Shown here: piece after piece, positions 13,901 through 22,209 of the stretch
Numbering within the stretch: the stretch's first letter is position 1
Layout: each line of letters starts with the position of its first letter
Assembly: GCA_963082975.1 (NCBI GenBank)
Contig: OY720347.1
Coordinates: 32,381,398-32,445,397, forward strand
DNA: 64,000 nucleotides
Origin: Labia minor
Lineage: Eukaryota > Arthropoda > Insecta > Dermaptera > Spongiphoridae
Reading direction: 5' to 3'
Program-made: the position numbers and the translations under genes
The notes under the pieces: generated by a model
The model's input: only the letters and a program-made list of their open reading frames with translations
What the model was told of the DNA's origin: nothing
Databases searched by the model: none

Positions 13901-16900
13901 TCAAAAAAAATCATCTTTATTAGTTTTTTCTTAATTTAATATTATATGTCGTCATCCAGCCATTCATGACGTCACAGCCTGGTCTTGCATATATATTATA
14001 AATAAAATAAAATTAAAAATATTTATGTTATATCCATATCTGTTTTTTATTACATTAATAGATAGTGAAGTTTTTCAGACTGAATGACGGGCCAAGCGCC
14101 GGTTGTTAATCTAATATTTTTATATATATAAATCGAGTATTAAAATTTTCATAAAATATGGACACATTCACAATGGTTTCTTCGTGAAAATCAAACAAAC
14201 GAAAACAAAATAGTAAAATAATATACATACATACTTGTAAATTTTTACTTATATCATAGGTAAAGTTTTATAAGAATCAATAAAAAATTGATTTAAGTAA
14301 ACACACTGAGATTGAAATGTAAATATATTCTTAATATACAACAATTTTTATAATTCTATTAATTAATTATAAATGACCTTAATTATAAGTTAATATAAGT
14401 TCAAAACAATAACAATAAATTAGAAGAGAGGGAGAGGAAAATAAATCGATTAATTCTTTTAATCATTTGAACTCTTGGTCTACTTTGTCTGTTGTGATTA
14501 TTTCGTTGACACTATCGAGCTGAATTTGTTTACAAAGCTAAATGCCAATCCATAAGCCTTTCAATGAAATTTTTTAATCTGTTTTCCTCGAATATGAGTT
14601 TCATTTATTTTGCATGGACCCTCTCGTCGATCTCCCCCTTTCAACTTTTTTTTTCTCGATATGTTATCTTCGCAAATTTAATTAAACTGCAATATATTAC
14701 GATAACTACTATTTAAATATCTATAACATTAATATAAAAGGCTCTATTATTTCAGCATTCTACAAAAGGACAAGTTGTTTGCTGGATATGCGGGCTAGAG
14801 GTGTTATATGATTAGTACAACGGATCCTCTATCTTGATTTTTTTTATTGAAGACCGCTAATTTTTATTTTAAATAGCTCACGTAAGCTGGATAGTTTCCA
14901 TAGAATCTTGCTAGCTAGAGAATCCATTCCATTCATGAGTGTCAAGCGAGTTGCCCCGCCGACTGTGTGGCGACATATATATATATATATATATATAAGA
15001 TAAGAATTTTTGAATAAAAAATGCAGAAAAATTTATTAAAGACTATTAATCGTGAAAATATTCTTTATGATTTTCATTTTATCTATTAATATTTTTATTA
15101 CTCTTGCTTATCGAACCAGACTACGTCTTTTCCTTATTAATTCTAAATACTAACTTTTTGTGTGATTCCTAGAACTTAGAGACTAGAGACAAGAACTAAA
15201 TAAAAAATATACACAAGTTTAAAGAAATAGTGCCAAAATTTTCATGAGTCTGGTTATAAAATGAAAAAACGTTAACTATGAGAACTTTGAATATAATCTT
15301 ATCTTTTCTGTTTATTTTTCTCTTGTTATATGAAATATGTAATATGTAAGATCTAAGCTTAAACCCTAAATAGGAGAGAGAGCAGGAATTAAATAAACTA
15401 ATAAATAAAATATTAATGTATGTGAACTTAATAGGAACTCAAATTATGTAATTCCCACCTCTTCCTTCCTTAGAATAATTTATCAATTAAATTTATTATA
15501 ATTATAATTTTACATATAAATTATTATATACAATAATAGATCCTTATTTGGTGTTTTAAGGCACTTCAACAATAAATATTTGTAGACTGAAATCATCATC
15601 CATCGTTTATTTAATAAACTTTTTATAAGAGTGAATGAGACTATCTTAGACAGTATAGTCAGGCAAACAAATATATTGGATATTGATCGATTTTATTATA
15701 TCAGGGTCTGTGTTATCCGGATAAACATTTACTAATATACACCTACAATTATTTCTAAAAACTAAAAAATAAGTTAATAAATAATATATCAAATACCCAT
15801 CGAAATACTGAAGAATTCATACATAAATAACAATAACAAGAAAGAAGTTATTAGAAAATAAATTTAAAAAAATATCAATTCTCTGTGCACAAGTAAATTT
15901 AGTTAGTTATTTTAATGATTAAATAGATAAGACATTCTTATTTTTATTCCCTTGATTCACTTTGATTATATAAACATCATTTATACTTTTTTTTTTACAA
16001 AGGACGCTACAGATACTTCCCACTTCATTTATCAAATTTTTATTATACAAAAAGGAAAACTTTTACTTTTGTTTAATAAAAAAATGATTGGAGAAAAATG
16101 TTAATTGACTTTTACCATTTTAAGAGTTTTAAGTGTAGATTCACAAGATGTATCAACCAAAACTCCAGCTCTCCAAATTCTATCTTGACCTAAATAAGAT
16201 TGTAGATCCATATTGTCCTGAATCCAATTGACTCGAAGCCCATGTGAAATAAAGTGGCGTCCAGCTGTTGCCTCCACTGGAAAAGAAAATCAAATTTATT
16301 TTAATATATATTATTTTTTTTATATAAACAGATTATCAGACGAAAATCAAAAAAAATTATTAATAGAAATATACTTAATTTATCTAATCATATAAAATGA
16401 GCAATAATAATTATATAATATGAAAATGATCATAGACTATAATAATTTTATTAAATTAATTAATTTGAGATAATATTTTTATAATAATTATATAATTTGA
16501 ATTATGGATAATCAAATTTTAAACCATTGAACAGATTTTCATTAATATTCTAATAACTGTTCATAATATAAAAAAATATTAATAATAATACTATTAAGAC
16601 ATTATTTAGACCATATAATTGCACCAGATACAATTTCATTTCTCAAATTAGATTAGAGATTTCGTTTTTAATAAATTAATGTCAAAAAATATTTACCGGA
16701 AGAAAAATAAATTCATAGCTACAATTTTGGATGATATAATAAAATTAGACAGGTTTCTAGGTATTAATATTCGTGATTTTAAGGTTCAAATCTTGCTCTG
16801 CAAATGCTATTAGCTAAAATTTTAAAAATCTAGGGTACTAGATATTGTATTTTAAAATTTATATAAAAGTTTATGATATACCAAACAAAAATAAAAAGGA

Positions 16901-17521
16901 CACAAATTAGATTAACAAATTTTTTACAATTTATCCAAGACCAATAACAAACAACGGGATTTGTTTTGTAGTATTTATATAAATTAAAATATAACGTCTC
17001 AGATCAAGAAAATTAACATAAAGATTGATCCTCTGTACTAATCATGCAACACCTTTACCTCACTTAGGCAGTAACCGACTCAAAAGTCGCAGTTTTATCA
17101 TGAGATATACAAAAGTCAGGGTATTTTTTTATTTATTTATATAAATGATAGTTATTGGAAATGAATTTTTATGATATTTTTAATTCCATATATTTTCCCC
17201 CTCATATAGAGAAAGTTTTTTTGAACAAAGTTCAAAGTTCGGTATAAATCCTTCAAATGATTATATGTATTGTGTGTGATTGGTGATATTCAACTCATAA
17301 GAGGTATATATTTCTTAAGCATTATTACAACTTACCACCACAACCCTTCATCATTTCATTCCACTTTTTTCTCATTAGTTTAAGTAATGTTGTATTTGGG
17401 ATTTTATCAAAAAAGAAGACTTACTTCGTGGATCACAGAGTAGAAGAGTTACGAGTGAAATTCTTCTCTGGAGAAAATACCAGACAGCCATGGAGAGGGC
17501 GGAGTGCTGCAAGGGCTCCAT
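4303..17521 (-). CDS. Ionotropic receptor, Ir75-like, 5' seven exons (partial)
   Basis: This is a chemosensory ligand-gated channel subunit of the ionotropic-receptor branch of the glutamate receptors. Coding exons, 5' to 3' on the minus strand, are 17521-17425, 16276-16116, 13420-13271, 8256-8023, 6687-6596, 6520-6368 and 4529-4303. All six introns are GT-AG and every junction keeps frame (phases 1,0,0,0,2,2, then 1 at the last donor), giving 371 codons. Residues 1-214 look like the N-terminal extracellular domain of Ir75-type receptors, with GVLVDTSCES near 125. Residues about 240-296 match S1 (DEMNFS, FNGSLDGIL). The M1 segment is about 322-342 after LLPFDIDVW, and the pore loop FSLACVFCQQG is 362-371. 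The family is usually over 600 residues, so M2/M3 and S2 are missing here. The gene is either cut by the window or broken. Assignment to the IR family is firm; Ir75 is my best guess from pattern. Confidence 0.85.
4884..4909. repeat. (TA)n microsatellite
   Basis: About 13 uninterrupted TA units follow a GA-rich stretch (4850-4880). It lies in the intron between receptor exons 6 and 7. Confidence 0.9.
5199..5437 (+). mobile_element. Tigger/pogo transposon relic
   Basis: Positions 5199-5354 read as 51 codons ending in TAA, including PILKEKAEEFANSLKI and FKASNGWLENFKK. That is the CENP-B/Tigger helix-turn-helix signature (KA--FA, FKASNGWL--FK-R). The catalytic DDE domain is absent. At 5428-5437 the sequence ends GGTTCTACTG, the complement of the typical Tigger terminus CAGTAGAACC; the inner strand also carries the usual CTCGATAA. 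No matching left terminus was seen, so this is a 5'-truncated, internally deleted copy in a receptor intron. Confidence 0.75.
5540..5800. repeat. GC-richer block, possible SINE
   Basis: This compact 260-bp block is clearly GC-richer than its surroundings and includes GGTGGTTTCCCGTTGCCTTC. Similar wording is common in arthropod short retroposons, but I could not find boundaries, box motifs or target duplications. It does not belong to family 1. It could also be any other old insertion. Confidence 0.3.
6368..6520 (-). CDS. Receptor exon 6
   Basis: I take the acceptor TTCTTAG|TATAAA because it keeps frame with exon 5; the second AG 13 bases further in would not. The donor is CTCAG|GTAAAT. It codes S plus 50 residues and ends with two bases of an Arg codon. 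FNGSLDGILEQFEQRGIEI followed by AAGIFM matches the S1 'G--G-l--l-----di---' segment. The acidic agonist-binding signature of true glutamate receptors is not evident, as in most ionotropic receptors. Confidence 0.8.
6596..6687 (-). CDS. Receptor exon 5
   Basis: The acceptor is ATTTCTCAG|CAA and the donor is TTTTAG|GTAGGT. It codes 30 residues plus two bases, ending EYLQDEMNF. The tail matches the 'L---LNF' motif of the glutamate-receptor S1 lobe. Confidence 0.8.
8023..8256 (-). CDS. Receptor exon 4
   Basis: The acceptor is AATGTAG|ATC and the donor is GAG|GTGAGA. It codes 78 residues from ILSEVNILID to SISTGVIE. SEVNILI, FEIYRLYYNLPWE and RSNLKGTSISTGVIE correspond to the 'dS-v--a', 'evYri...pl' and 'R-nl-G--l--gvi' stretches that close the N-terminal domain and open S1. 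It is the largest exon found and phase 0 at both ends. Confidence 0.85.
8739..9224 (+). mobile_element. Fold-back mariner fragment
   Basis: The left end TACGAGGGTAATTCACA is a mariner-type terminus related to those at 29472 and 57488. Positions 9108-9224 on the plus strand encode FHRRFTITELSFSFPQIS, then TLLYEIVSQKLGY and CARWV. This is the second helix-turn-helix of a mariner transposase. The same DNA is present again, inverted, at 8945-9060, so the two 116-bp arms form a near-perfect hairpin around a 48-bp spacer. There is no right terminus and no catalytic domain. It lies in the intron between receptor exons 3 and 4. Confidence 0.75.
8945..9224. repeat. 116-bp inverted repeat (long hairpin)
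   Basis: Arms 8945-9060 and 9109-9224 are reverse complements with only a few mismatches by eye, from TACCCACCTGGCACAAAAC outward to ACCGTCGTTTC at the loop. The spacer 9061-9108 is T-rich. If the surrounding intron is transcribed, this would fold into a long double-stranded hairpin. Confidence 0.85.
9940..10005 (+). repeat. tRNA-like SINE head, degenerate
   Basis: GGGTTGTAGCTTAGTGG resembles a tRNA A box (TAGCTTAGTGGTTA). A decayed B box (GAATTGATCC) sits about 45 bases on. It cannot fold as a working tRNA. Similar heads occur at 22.1, 23.5, 39.2 and 41.3 kb. Confidence 0.45.
10545..10850 (+). repeat. Family 2 repeat, 3' fragment
   Basis: The block with TTAGTTTTTTCTTAATTTAA, a GACGTCA-type motif and the closing GAACGACGGCTCGGTGAACC matches the last half of the family 2 copies at 13.5 and 32.7 kb. 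The first half, including the left terminus, is missing. Confidence 0.6.
10943..10972. repeat. (TA)n microsatellite
   Basis: About 15 uninterrupted TA units. Confidence 0.9.
11998..12292 (+). mobile_element. Tc1/mariner-type deletion derivative, long TIRs
   Basis: Arms 12016-12077 and 12215-12275 are inverted repeats of about 60 bp with few mismatches. The right end closes with GACACACCTCGTA. The centre, read on the plus strand, keeps the end of a transposase: EITQQIKSLTTEDFQRSYQ, then after a frame change SQREYYEGGHIEIPEYL and stop, the usual 'G-YFEG' carboxy end of IS630/Tc1/mariner proteins. Everything upstream, including the DDE residues, is deleted. The left terminus has diverged. It lies in a receptor intron. 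Confidence 0.7.
13271..13420 (-). CDS. Receptor exon 3
   Basis: The acceptor is ATTTCAG|GCT and the donor is GAG|GTAAGT. It codes exactly 50 residues, from ASHSRFFDIM to SPRAYE. FFDIMHHWILIDD matches the 'F...Y/H-W-L' block of Ir75-type N-terminal domains. Both ends are phase 0. The exon lies 106 bp to the left of a family 2 repeat. Confidence 0.8.
13526..14107 (+). repeat. Family 2 TIR repeat, full-length copy
   Basis: The copy starts TTTTTACCGACCGACGATAG and includes CACACCAAATTTCACATG twice. It has a run of CTGT/CCGT units before GATGTGTACAGCCTGAACGG, the common insect repeat wording GATTTTGATGAAATTTGGTA, and a GACGTCA-rich right part. In better copies the right end carries CGTCGGTCGGT, the exact inverse of ACCGACCGACG at the left. 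There is no coding capacity. It sits directly upstream of receptor exon 3. Confidence 0.75.
14757..14975 (-). repeat. Family 1 SINE, degenerate copy
   Basis: GATTAGTACAACGGATCCTC, CTATCTTGATTTTTTTTATT and the decayed AGACCGCTAA correspond block for block to the body of copy A at 3.4 kb. The B box is no longer readable. A (TA)n run follows at 14976. Confidence 0.55.
16116..16276 (-). CDS. Receptor exon 2
   Basis: The acceptor is TTTTCCAG|TGG and the donor is ATG|GTAAAA. It codes 54 residues, counting the junction Met, from MEATAGRHFI to STLKTLKM. RAGVLVDTSCES fits the conserved 'gv-lD--C' strand of the N-terminal domain in short ionotropic receptors. The base composition is less AT-rich than the introns. 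Confidence 0.8.
16735..16850 (+). repeat. tRNA-like B-box block, degenerate SINE
   Basis: AAGGTTCAAATCTTGCTCTG matches the B-box consensus, but no good A box can be placed upstream. It is weakly similar to the tRNA-like heads at 39.2 and 41.3 kb. Confidence 0.3.
16990..17101 (+). repeat. Family 1 SINE, fragment in opposite orientation
   Basis: Read on the minus strand the order GGTGTTGCATGATTAGTACA, GAGGATCAATCTTTATG, TTTTCTTGATCTGAGACG follows the body of copy A. This copy is therefore inverted relative to the others. Both ends are lost. It lies in intron 1 of the receptor. Confidence 0.6.
17425..17521 (-). CDS. Receptor exon 1 (start codon)
   Basis: The exon codes 32 residues plus one base and begins MEPLQHSALSMAVWYFLQ. 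The ATG at 17521 is the first in frame after an in-frame TAG in the leader. The donor is GAA|GTAAGT. The string YFLQRRISLVTLLLC resembles the start of Ir75 proteins, which have a hydrophobic beta-strand here ending in Cys. The A left over completes an ATG codon with exon 2. A second in-frame Met at residue 11 is an alternative start. Confidence 0.7.
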
Positions 17522-17600
17522 TGTCCAAATGTTCGTTCTCTACTCTCTCCCTCTCTCTTTCTCTCGCTCTTCTCTCTTACAACAAAATCCGACCAATTCT
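17522..17600 (-). promoter_or_regulatory. GA-rich leader upstream of receptor start
   Basis: On the minus strand, about 40 bases of almost pure GA repeat (plus-strand CT run at 17541-17578) end some 20 bases before the start codon. GAGA-type repeats are common in insect core promoters and leaders. No clear TATA box or initiator could be placed, so this is only a candidate promoter or 5' UTR. Confidence 0.35.
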
Positions 17601-19624
17601 CATAATAGATTATTCAATATCAATAGAATGAGCTCAAATTCGATTTATTTGCCAAGCACTTATTTTCGCTAATTTACATAAGTAATTTTAAAACAAAAAA
17701 AAAAATAACATGTCCGTAATTCTCGAAATTAGATTGTGCATAAATGATACAAATGAATGCATGCACGCTACTTTGTAGTTAGAGGCATTTGAATAAATTA
17801 AAGACATTGCCAAGTGCTGATGAGATTAATAATATATTAGATAATATGAAAATTGCTACAACTACATAACTGTAATGATTTTAAACTGAAATAATTCAAA
17901 TCAAAAATTGATCTTTAAAAAAGAAAATTAAATAAATAATATTTACAAAGGAAATTAATGAAAATTAAAAATTCAAATATTTTACTCTGATGTAATGATG
18001 ATTGTGAACAGTTAAACAAATATTAATTACATAAATATTAATAAGATTTATTTTTTAATTATTAAAAAGAACTACAGAGTACTTTATACATAAATAATGC
18101 AGAAAAAGGCGTTGATTTGATAGAATGTTATTAAATTAAAATGAAGATGATAATTTATTTAAAATTACTATGTAGTAAATCAATGTAGTAGTCAATTTAA
18201 TTAAATTATTTCATTATAATTTAATGAAACAATTGAGTTATTTTGATATTTTGATATTTTCTATTTCTGTAGCTCAGAAGTGTTAAGTCGAAGTCAACGT
18301 AACTAAATTCCTGCAATCATTTCTATCTATTAATGATTTTATAGTATCTGATTTCTCTATTGGTCCTTTTCTAATTGGGTTTTTTATAAATACATTTTTC
18401 ATTTAATTATTCTTTGCTTTATTCTCCTATTTGAATAATTTCCTGTCAATCTTAATATTATTTATTTTATTAATATAACTATATTTGGAGATATATGGTA
18501 TAGCGAGTAATTCACCAAGTAATATATAATTTTAAAAAATAAATATTACAAACAATGAGAAAATTAGTGCTTCAGTGAAAAAACAATGAGATTATTCTAT
18601 TTCTTTACTTTATATGTGGTCAGAGATGAAAAAATATATTAAAATTTAATTTCAAATGATTTATTGGAAAAATGTTTAAGAAATTAATAGGTTAAACTAA
18701 ATATGAATACTATAATTTTATGATATTAAATAAAGGAATTTTGAGAATTTTTCTTTGGTCTTATTTTAGCATTTTGAAAATTTTATATTCCTTTTATTAA
18801 AGTAATTTCCTCTATTAATAAAAATTTTTATTGAACTTTTTTCTTCACATCTTATTTTTTCCGTTTATCTCTCAAGTTATACTTTCTTTTAATATTTTAC
18901 AGTTATAAATTAATTTTAATTATTAAATTCAGTTGAAAAAATTTTTGAGGAAATTATATGGATTGTACTCAATAAATTTTATTTGAAATTATTATCATTA
19001 TTATCGTACTAAAATAATATTATTAAAGTTTTTTTTATAGATTTTAACAAAACTATTATATCCATTCTTGCGGAAAAATAAAAATTGTATAACAGAATAA
19101 TCGCACAATATTTTTTTATATTTTTCAATCTAAAAAAATTTCTATAGTTTTTTGAGGGTAAAGTTATTGTAATCCTGATTCCCTACTGATATGTGGTTTT
19201 TGGCAAATCTCCACGTTTCAAGTCATTCTGATTTCAAAAAGTGGTTTTCTCATTGACGTATGCTCCCCTCCCCACCATTTTATTCCGATCGACCTTACAG
19301 GCTCACTTCGCTTTTCATCGCTCACTTAATTTTTCTTTTTCAATTGTTTTTGGAAGAAGTATTGAAATTTTACCGACTAAAAACTTCCTCTCTAATTAAA
19401 GTATGAGTATCTTTAACAAAAATAAAATTAGCTTTTTATACTTATAAACATTTTAAGTGATTAAAAATATAATATCTAGTCTAACCATTAAAATAATCAC
19501 TTTGAAATAATATAGAAATAACATTTAATACAAGTATATAAAATATAAAATTAATTTACAAAATTCTTTGTAATAATAAATTTTCTGAATTATTCAGAAT
19601 CTATTATATTTAAAATTTCACTTT

Positions 19625-19661
19625 TTACCGACCGACGATAGTAAGGGAGGTATTGTTTAGA
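19625..19661 (+). repeat. Isolated family 2 terminus
   Basis: This is the first 36 bases of family 2 (TTTTTACCGACCGACGATAG onward to GGTATTGTT), perfectly conserved, after which the sequence diverges at once. Such a clean solo end suggests a very short deletion product or a chimeric breakpoint. Confidence 0.75.
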
Positions 19662-19838
19662 AACATAATTGATGAGAAAGTGAACAAAAAAATTAATAAT
19701 AAATTTTTTAATAGTATTTATTATTAATATAAATTAAACCATTCATAAAGCATTTATATTGATAAATAATTCAATTTTTTGTTTGATTAAAGTGTATTAG
19801 TTGTACAATTCATTTAATTAAATTTTCGTATGACTTTC

Positions 19839-19844
<6 letters not shown>

Positions 19845-19880
<36 letters not shown>
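19845..19880. repeat. (TA)n microsatellite
   Basis: About 18 TA units in an AT-rich intergenic stretch. Confidence 0.9.
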
Positions 19881-19882
<2 letters not shown>

Positions 19883-20579
19883 ACATAAAAAGGACTAAAT
19901 TAAAAAAAATTTATATTTTATTATTATTTAGCATCGAGAAAATAATTTATATCTTATTTTATTACTTTAGAAAAGAATTATCCATTTTAAAATCGGTATT
20001 TTATTTATTTTTTAATAACACGAGATTCAAATCTATATATTGTGTTATAAAATTATCTTTTTATTTCATTGGATAATAGTATTTAAAATAGAGAGCCGAT
20101 ATTGTTCCAGAAGAAATTTATTAAAAATTTAAATAAACATATATTTTCAAATTTATATTAAAATCATTCTTTACGAAATTATATTAATTTTAAATATATT
20201 AATTAATCAATTTAAGTATTTAAGTATATTTAAATAATATATTTAGGTATAAGTTGGTTAATGTATATTTATTAGAAGTAATCACCTAATAATTTATTAT
20301 CAATCATTAAATATGCAAATTTAATTTTAAAATAAGCAATATCTTTTGGGTATCATTAAATAACTTTCTATCATTATCCCCAATAAATTAAGATTACTAT
20401 TTAATATCAATAAATATAATTGTTTATATTCATATTTTCTTGATTATTGTATAAATTCGTATTCTTTACATTTCAAAAATATATTAATATTATTATTATT
20501 ATTATTTAAATTATCATAAAATTTAAGAGATGATTTCTTTTATTTATATTACAAAAAAATCGGGTGTGTCCTCCCCTAG

Positions 20580-21158
20580 ACTTTCCCGCATATAAATAGG
20601 TAATTAGGTTATTATTATTATGTTTTAACAACAATAAAAATAAACAAACTAATTAATTTAAATTATAAAGTAAAATGGTTTAACACTATTATATATATTT
20701 ATAATTTACACCTAACGCTACTTGTATAGGTAAAATGTCACTTCCGGTAGTCAGATCATGATGAAATTTGGTATCTGAATTTTTTTCATATTTTTAAATC
20801 TATATACAAAATATGAAGCAAATATCTCGAAGCAAACTGGTACTTGAAAGGTAAACGCAACCCGTGTAGGTAAAGTACCACTTCCGGTTAACCGATTTTG
20901 ACGAAATTCTGATAGAAATCTACAAACTGTAAATAATATCGTTGTACCAAATTTCGAAGTCCTAGCTTGATTAGTTTCTGAGTAAATTTGCTTACAGACA
21001 TTACATACATACATACATACATACACACACACAGACATAATTCGAAAAATGGTATTTTCCGACTCAGGGAGGTCTAAAACGTCAAGATCTATCGAAATCT
21101 CGGAGTCGAAATTTTTGACGATTCCAATACTTCCCTTATACGAAGTATGCGGGAAAGT
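20580..21158 (+). mobile_element. Non-coding TIR element with CATA microsatellite (family 4)
   Basis: The ends are perfect 13-bp inverted repeats, ACTTTCCCGCATA at 20580-20592 and TATGCGGGAAAGT at 21146-21158. Inside are two diverged repeats of a unit with CACTTCCGGT followed by GATGAAATTTGGT-like wording. Then come CATACATACATACATAC and CACACACACAGACA, then CCGACTCAGGGAGGTC. There is no ORF of note and no coding similarity. The layout is the same as family 3 but the sequence differs. The 579-bp length and TIRs fit a MITE-like element; the superfamily is unknown. Confidence 0.65.
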
Positions 21159-21535
21159 AAAAAGATAATTGAAAGCAGCGCCTGATGATTATGTAATCAT
21201 ATCGACAACGTAGCTCAAATTTCACATATAGTTCCAGGCGTTCTTATGTTATTGTCAAAATATTTATTAATCCTTTTCAAAAACTGTAAAAATAAAATAA
21301 TTTAAATGTCTATAAATTTTACAATATTTATATATCATTCATTTATAAATCAAAAAGTTAAAATTAATTTTAGAAGAGAAGATTCATGTTATGTATTTTT
21401 CAAAAGAATAAGAAGGTTTAGATGTTTGTAACGGACAAATTATTTATATTTTTTTTTTATTCATTTTATTTTATTTTTTCTATTTTTTTTTATTATTTTA
21501 ACAAATGTAATATATGTATATAGATATAATTTGTC

Positions 21536-21990
21536 GACTAAGGGGAGAACAATCTTCCTCCAAGTTTATAATTTTGTCTGTTGAGTATTAGCAGTTGGAA
21601 AAGACATATCATCCCGATATGAGCTTGAACCTATCACGTCCCGTGATATAATTATTTTGTTTATAATCATTTATCATCACACCCTGTGATAATTATTTCT
21701 GCTAATTCCAGTGATAATAGTGAATTACATTTTCTTATTTTTCTATTTAAACTTAATTTGTTAATTTTTTTATTATTAGTGAATTAGTGTGAGCATTATT
21801 ATTGTTTTCCCTTTTCTCTTAATTTTTCAACACCCTTTTATACTCTGGGATACCCAAAGTTTGGCGCCCAAAATTAACTTAACATAATTAACAATTCACT
21901 GTCATCGTGGATCACTATAAGTGCACCATAGTTTGATCCATTACAAGTGGCGCATAACGTGGTGCAAAGTATTCTTTACAGATGGAAATT
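21536..21990 (+). mobile_element. Possible LTR end and primer-binding site relic
   Basis: GTTTGGCGCCCAAAATTAAC at 21860-21880 resembles the lysine-tRNA type primer-binding site of gypsy-like elements. A second diverged copy, GTGGCGCATAACGTGGTGC, is about 85 bases further on. The preceding 300 bases have repeated GTGATAAT motifs that could be part of an LTR. I found no second LTR or coding region, so this is weak. Confidence 0.3.
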
Positions 21991-22129
21991 TAATAAAAAT
22001 CAATAATTTAAACAATAATTTTTAACTCGGTAGGCGAAATATGAGTCCAAAAATTTTCGATAGATAAATAATATATTTATTTATACAATTCTATTAAATA
22101 TAACTACCTATTATATTTAAATATTAAAC

Positions 22130-22209
22130 TTAGCTCAGATAATTGGATTATGGAGTTTAAAGAGAAGGGTTAAAATCTCATAGTATTAACAAAAAATTTA
22201 TTATAAATA
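22130..22209 (+). repeat. tRNA-like SINE head interrupted by mariner
   Basis: TTAGCTCAGATAATTGG fits an A box, and AGGGTTAAAATCTC fits a B box 32 bases on. The mariner element begins right after at 22210. The tRNA fold is too decayed for a functional gene. Confidence 0.45.

Larger units (their letters stand above)
17700..20579. other. AT-rich intergenic sequence
   Basis: I see no gene. It contains a 36-bp family 2 end at 19625-19661 and a long (TA)n at 19845-19880. A slightly GC-richer patch at 19240-19330 shows no frame or motif I can name. Confidence 0.6.

Noticed and set aside
20751-21038. 95-codon minus-strand frame starting MSVCVYVCMYVCNVC
   Set aside because: It is the translation of the CATA/CACA microsatellite and flanks of the family 4 element.
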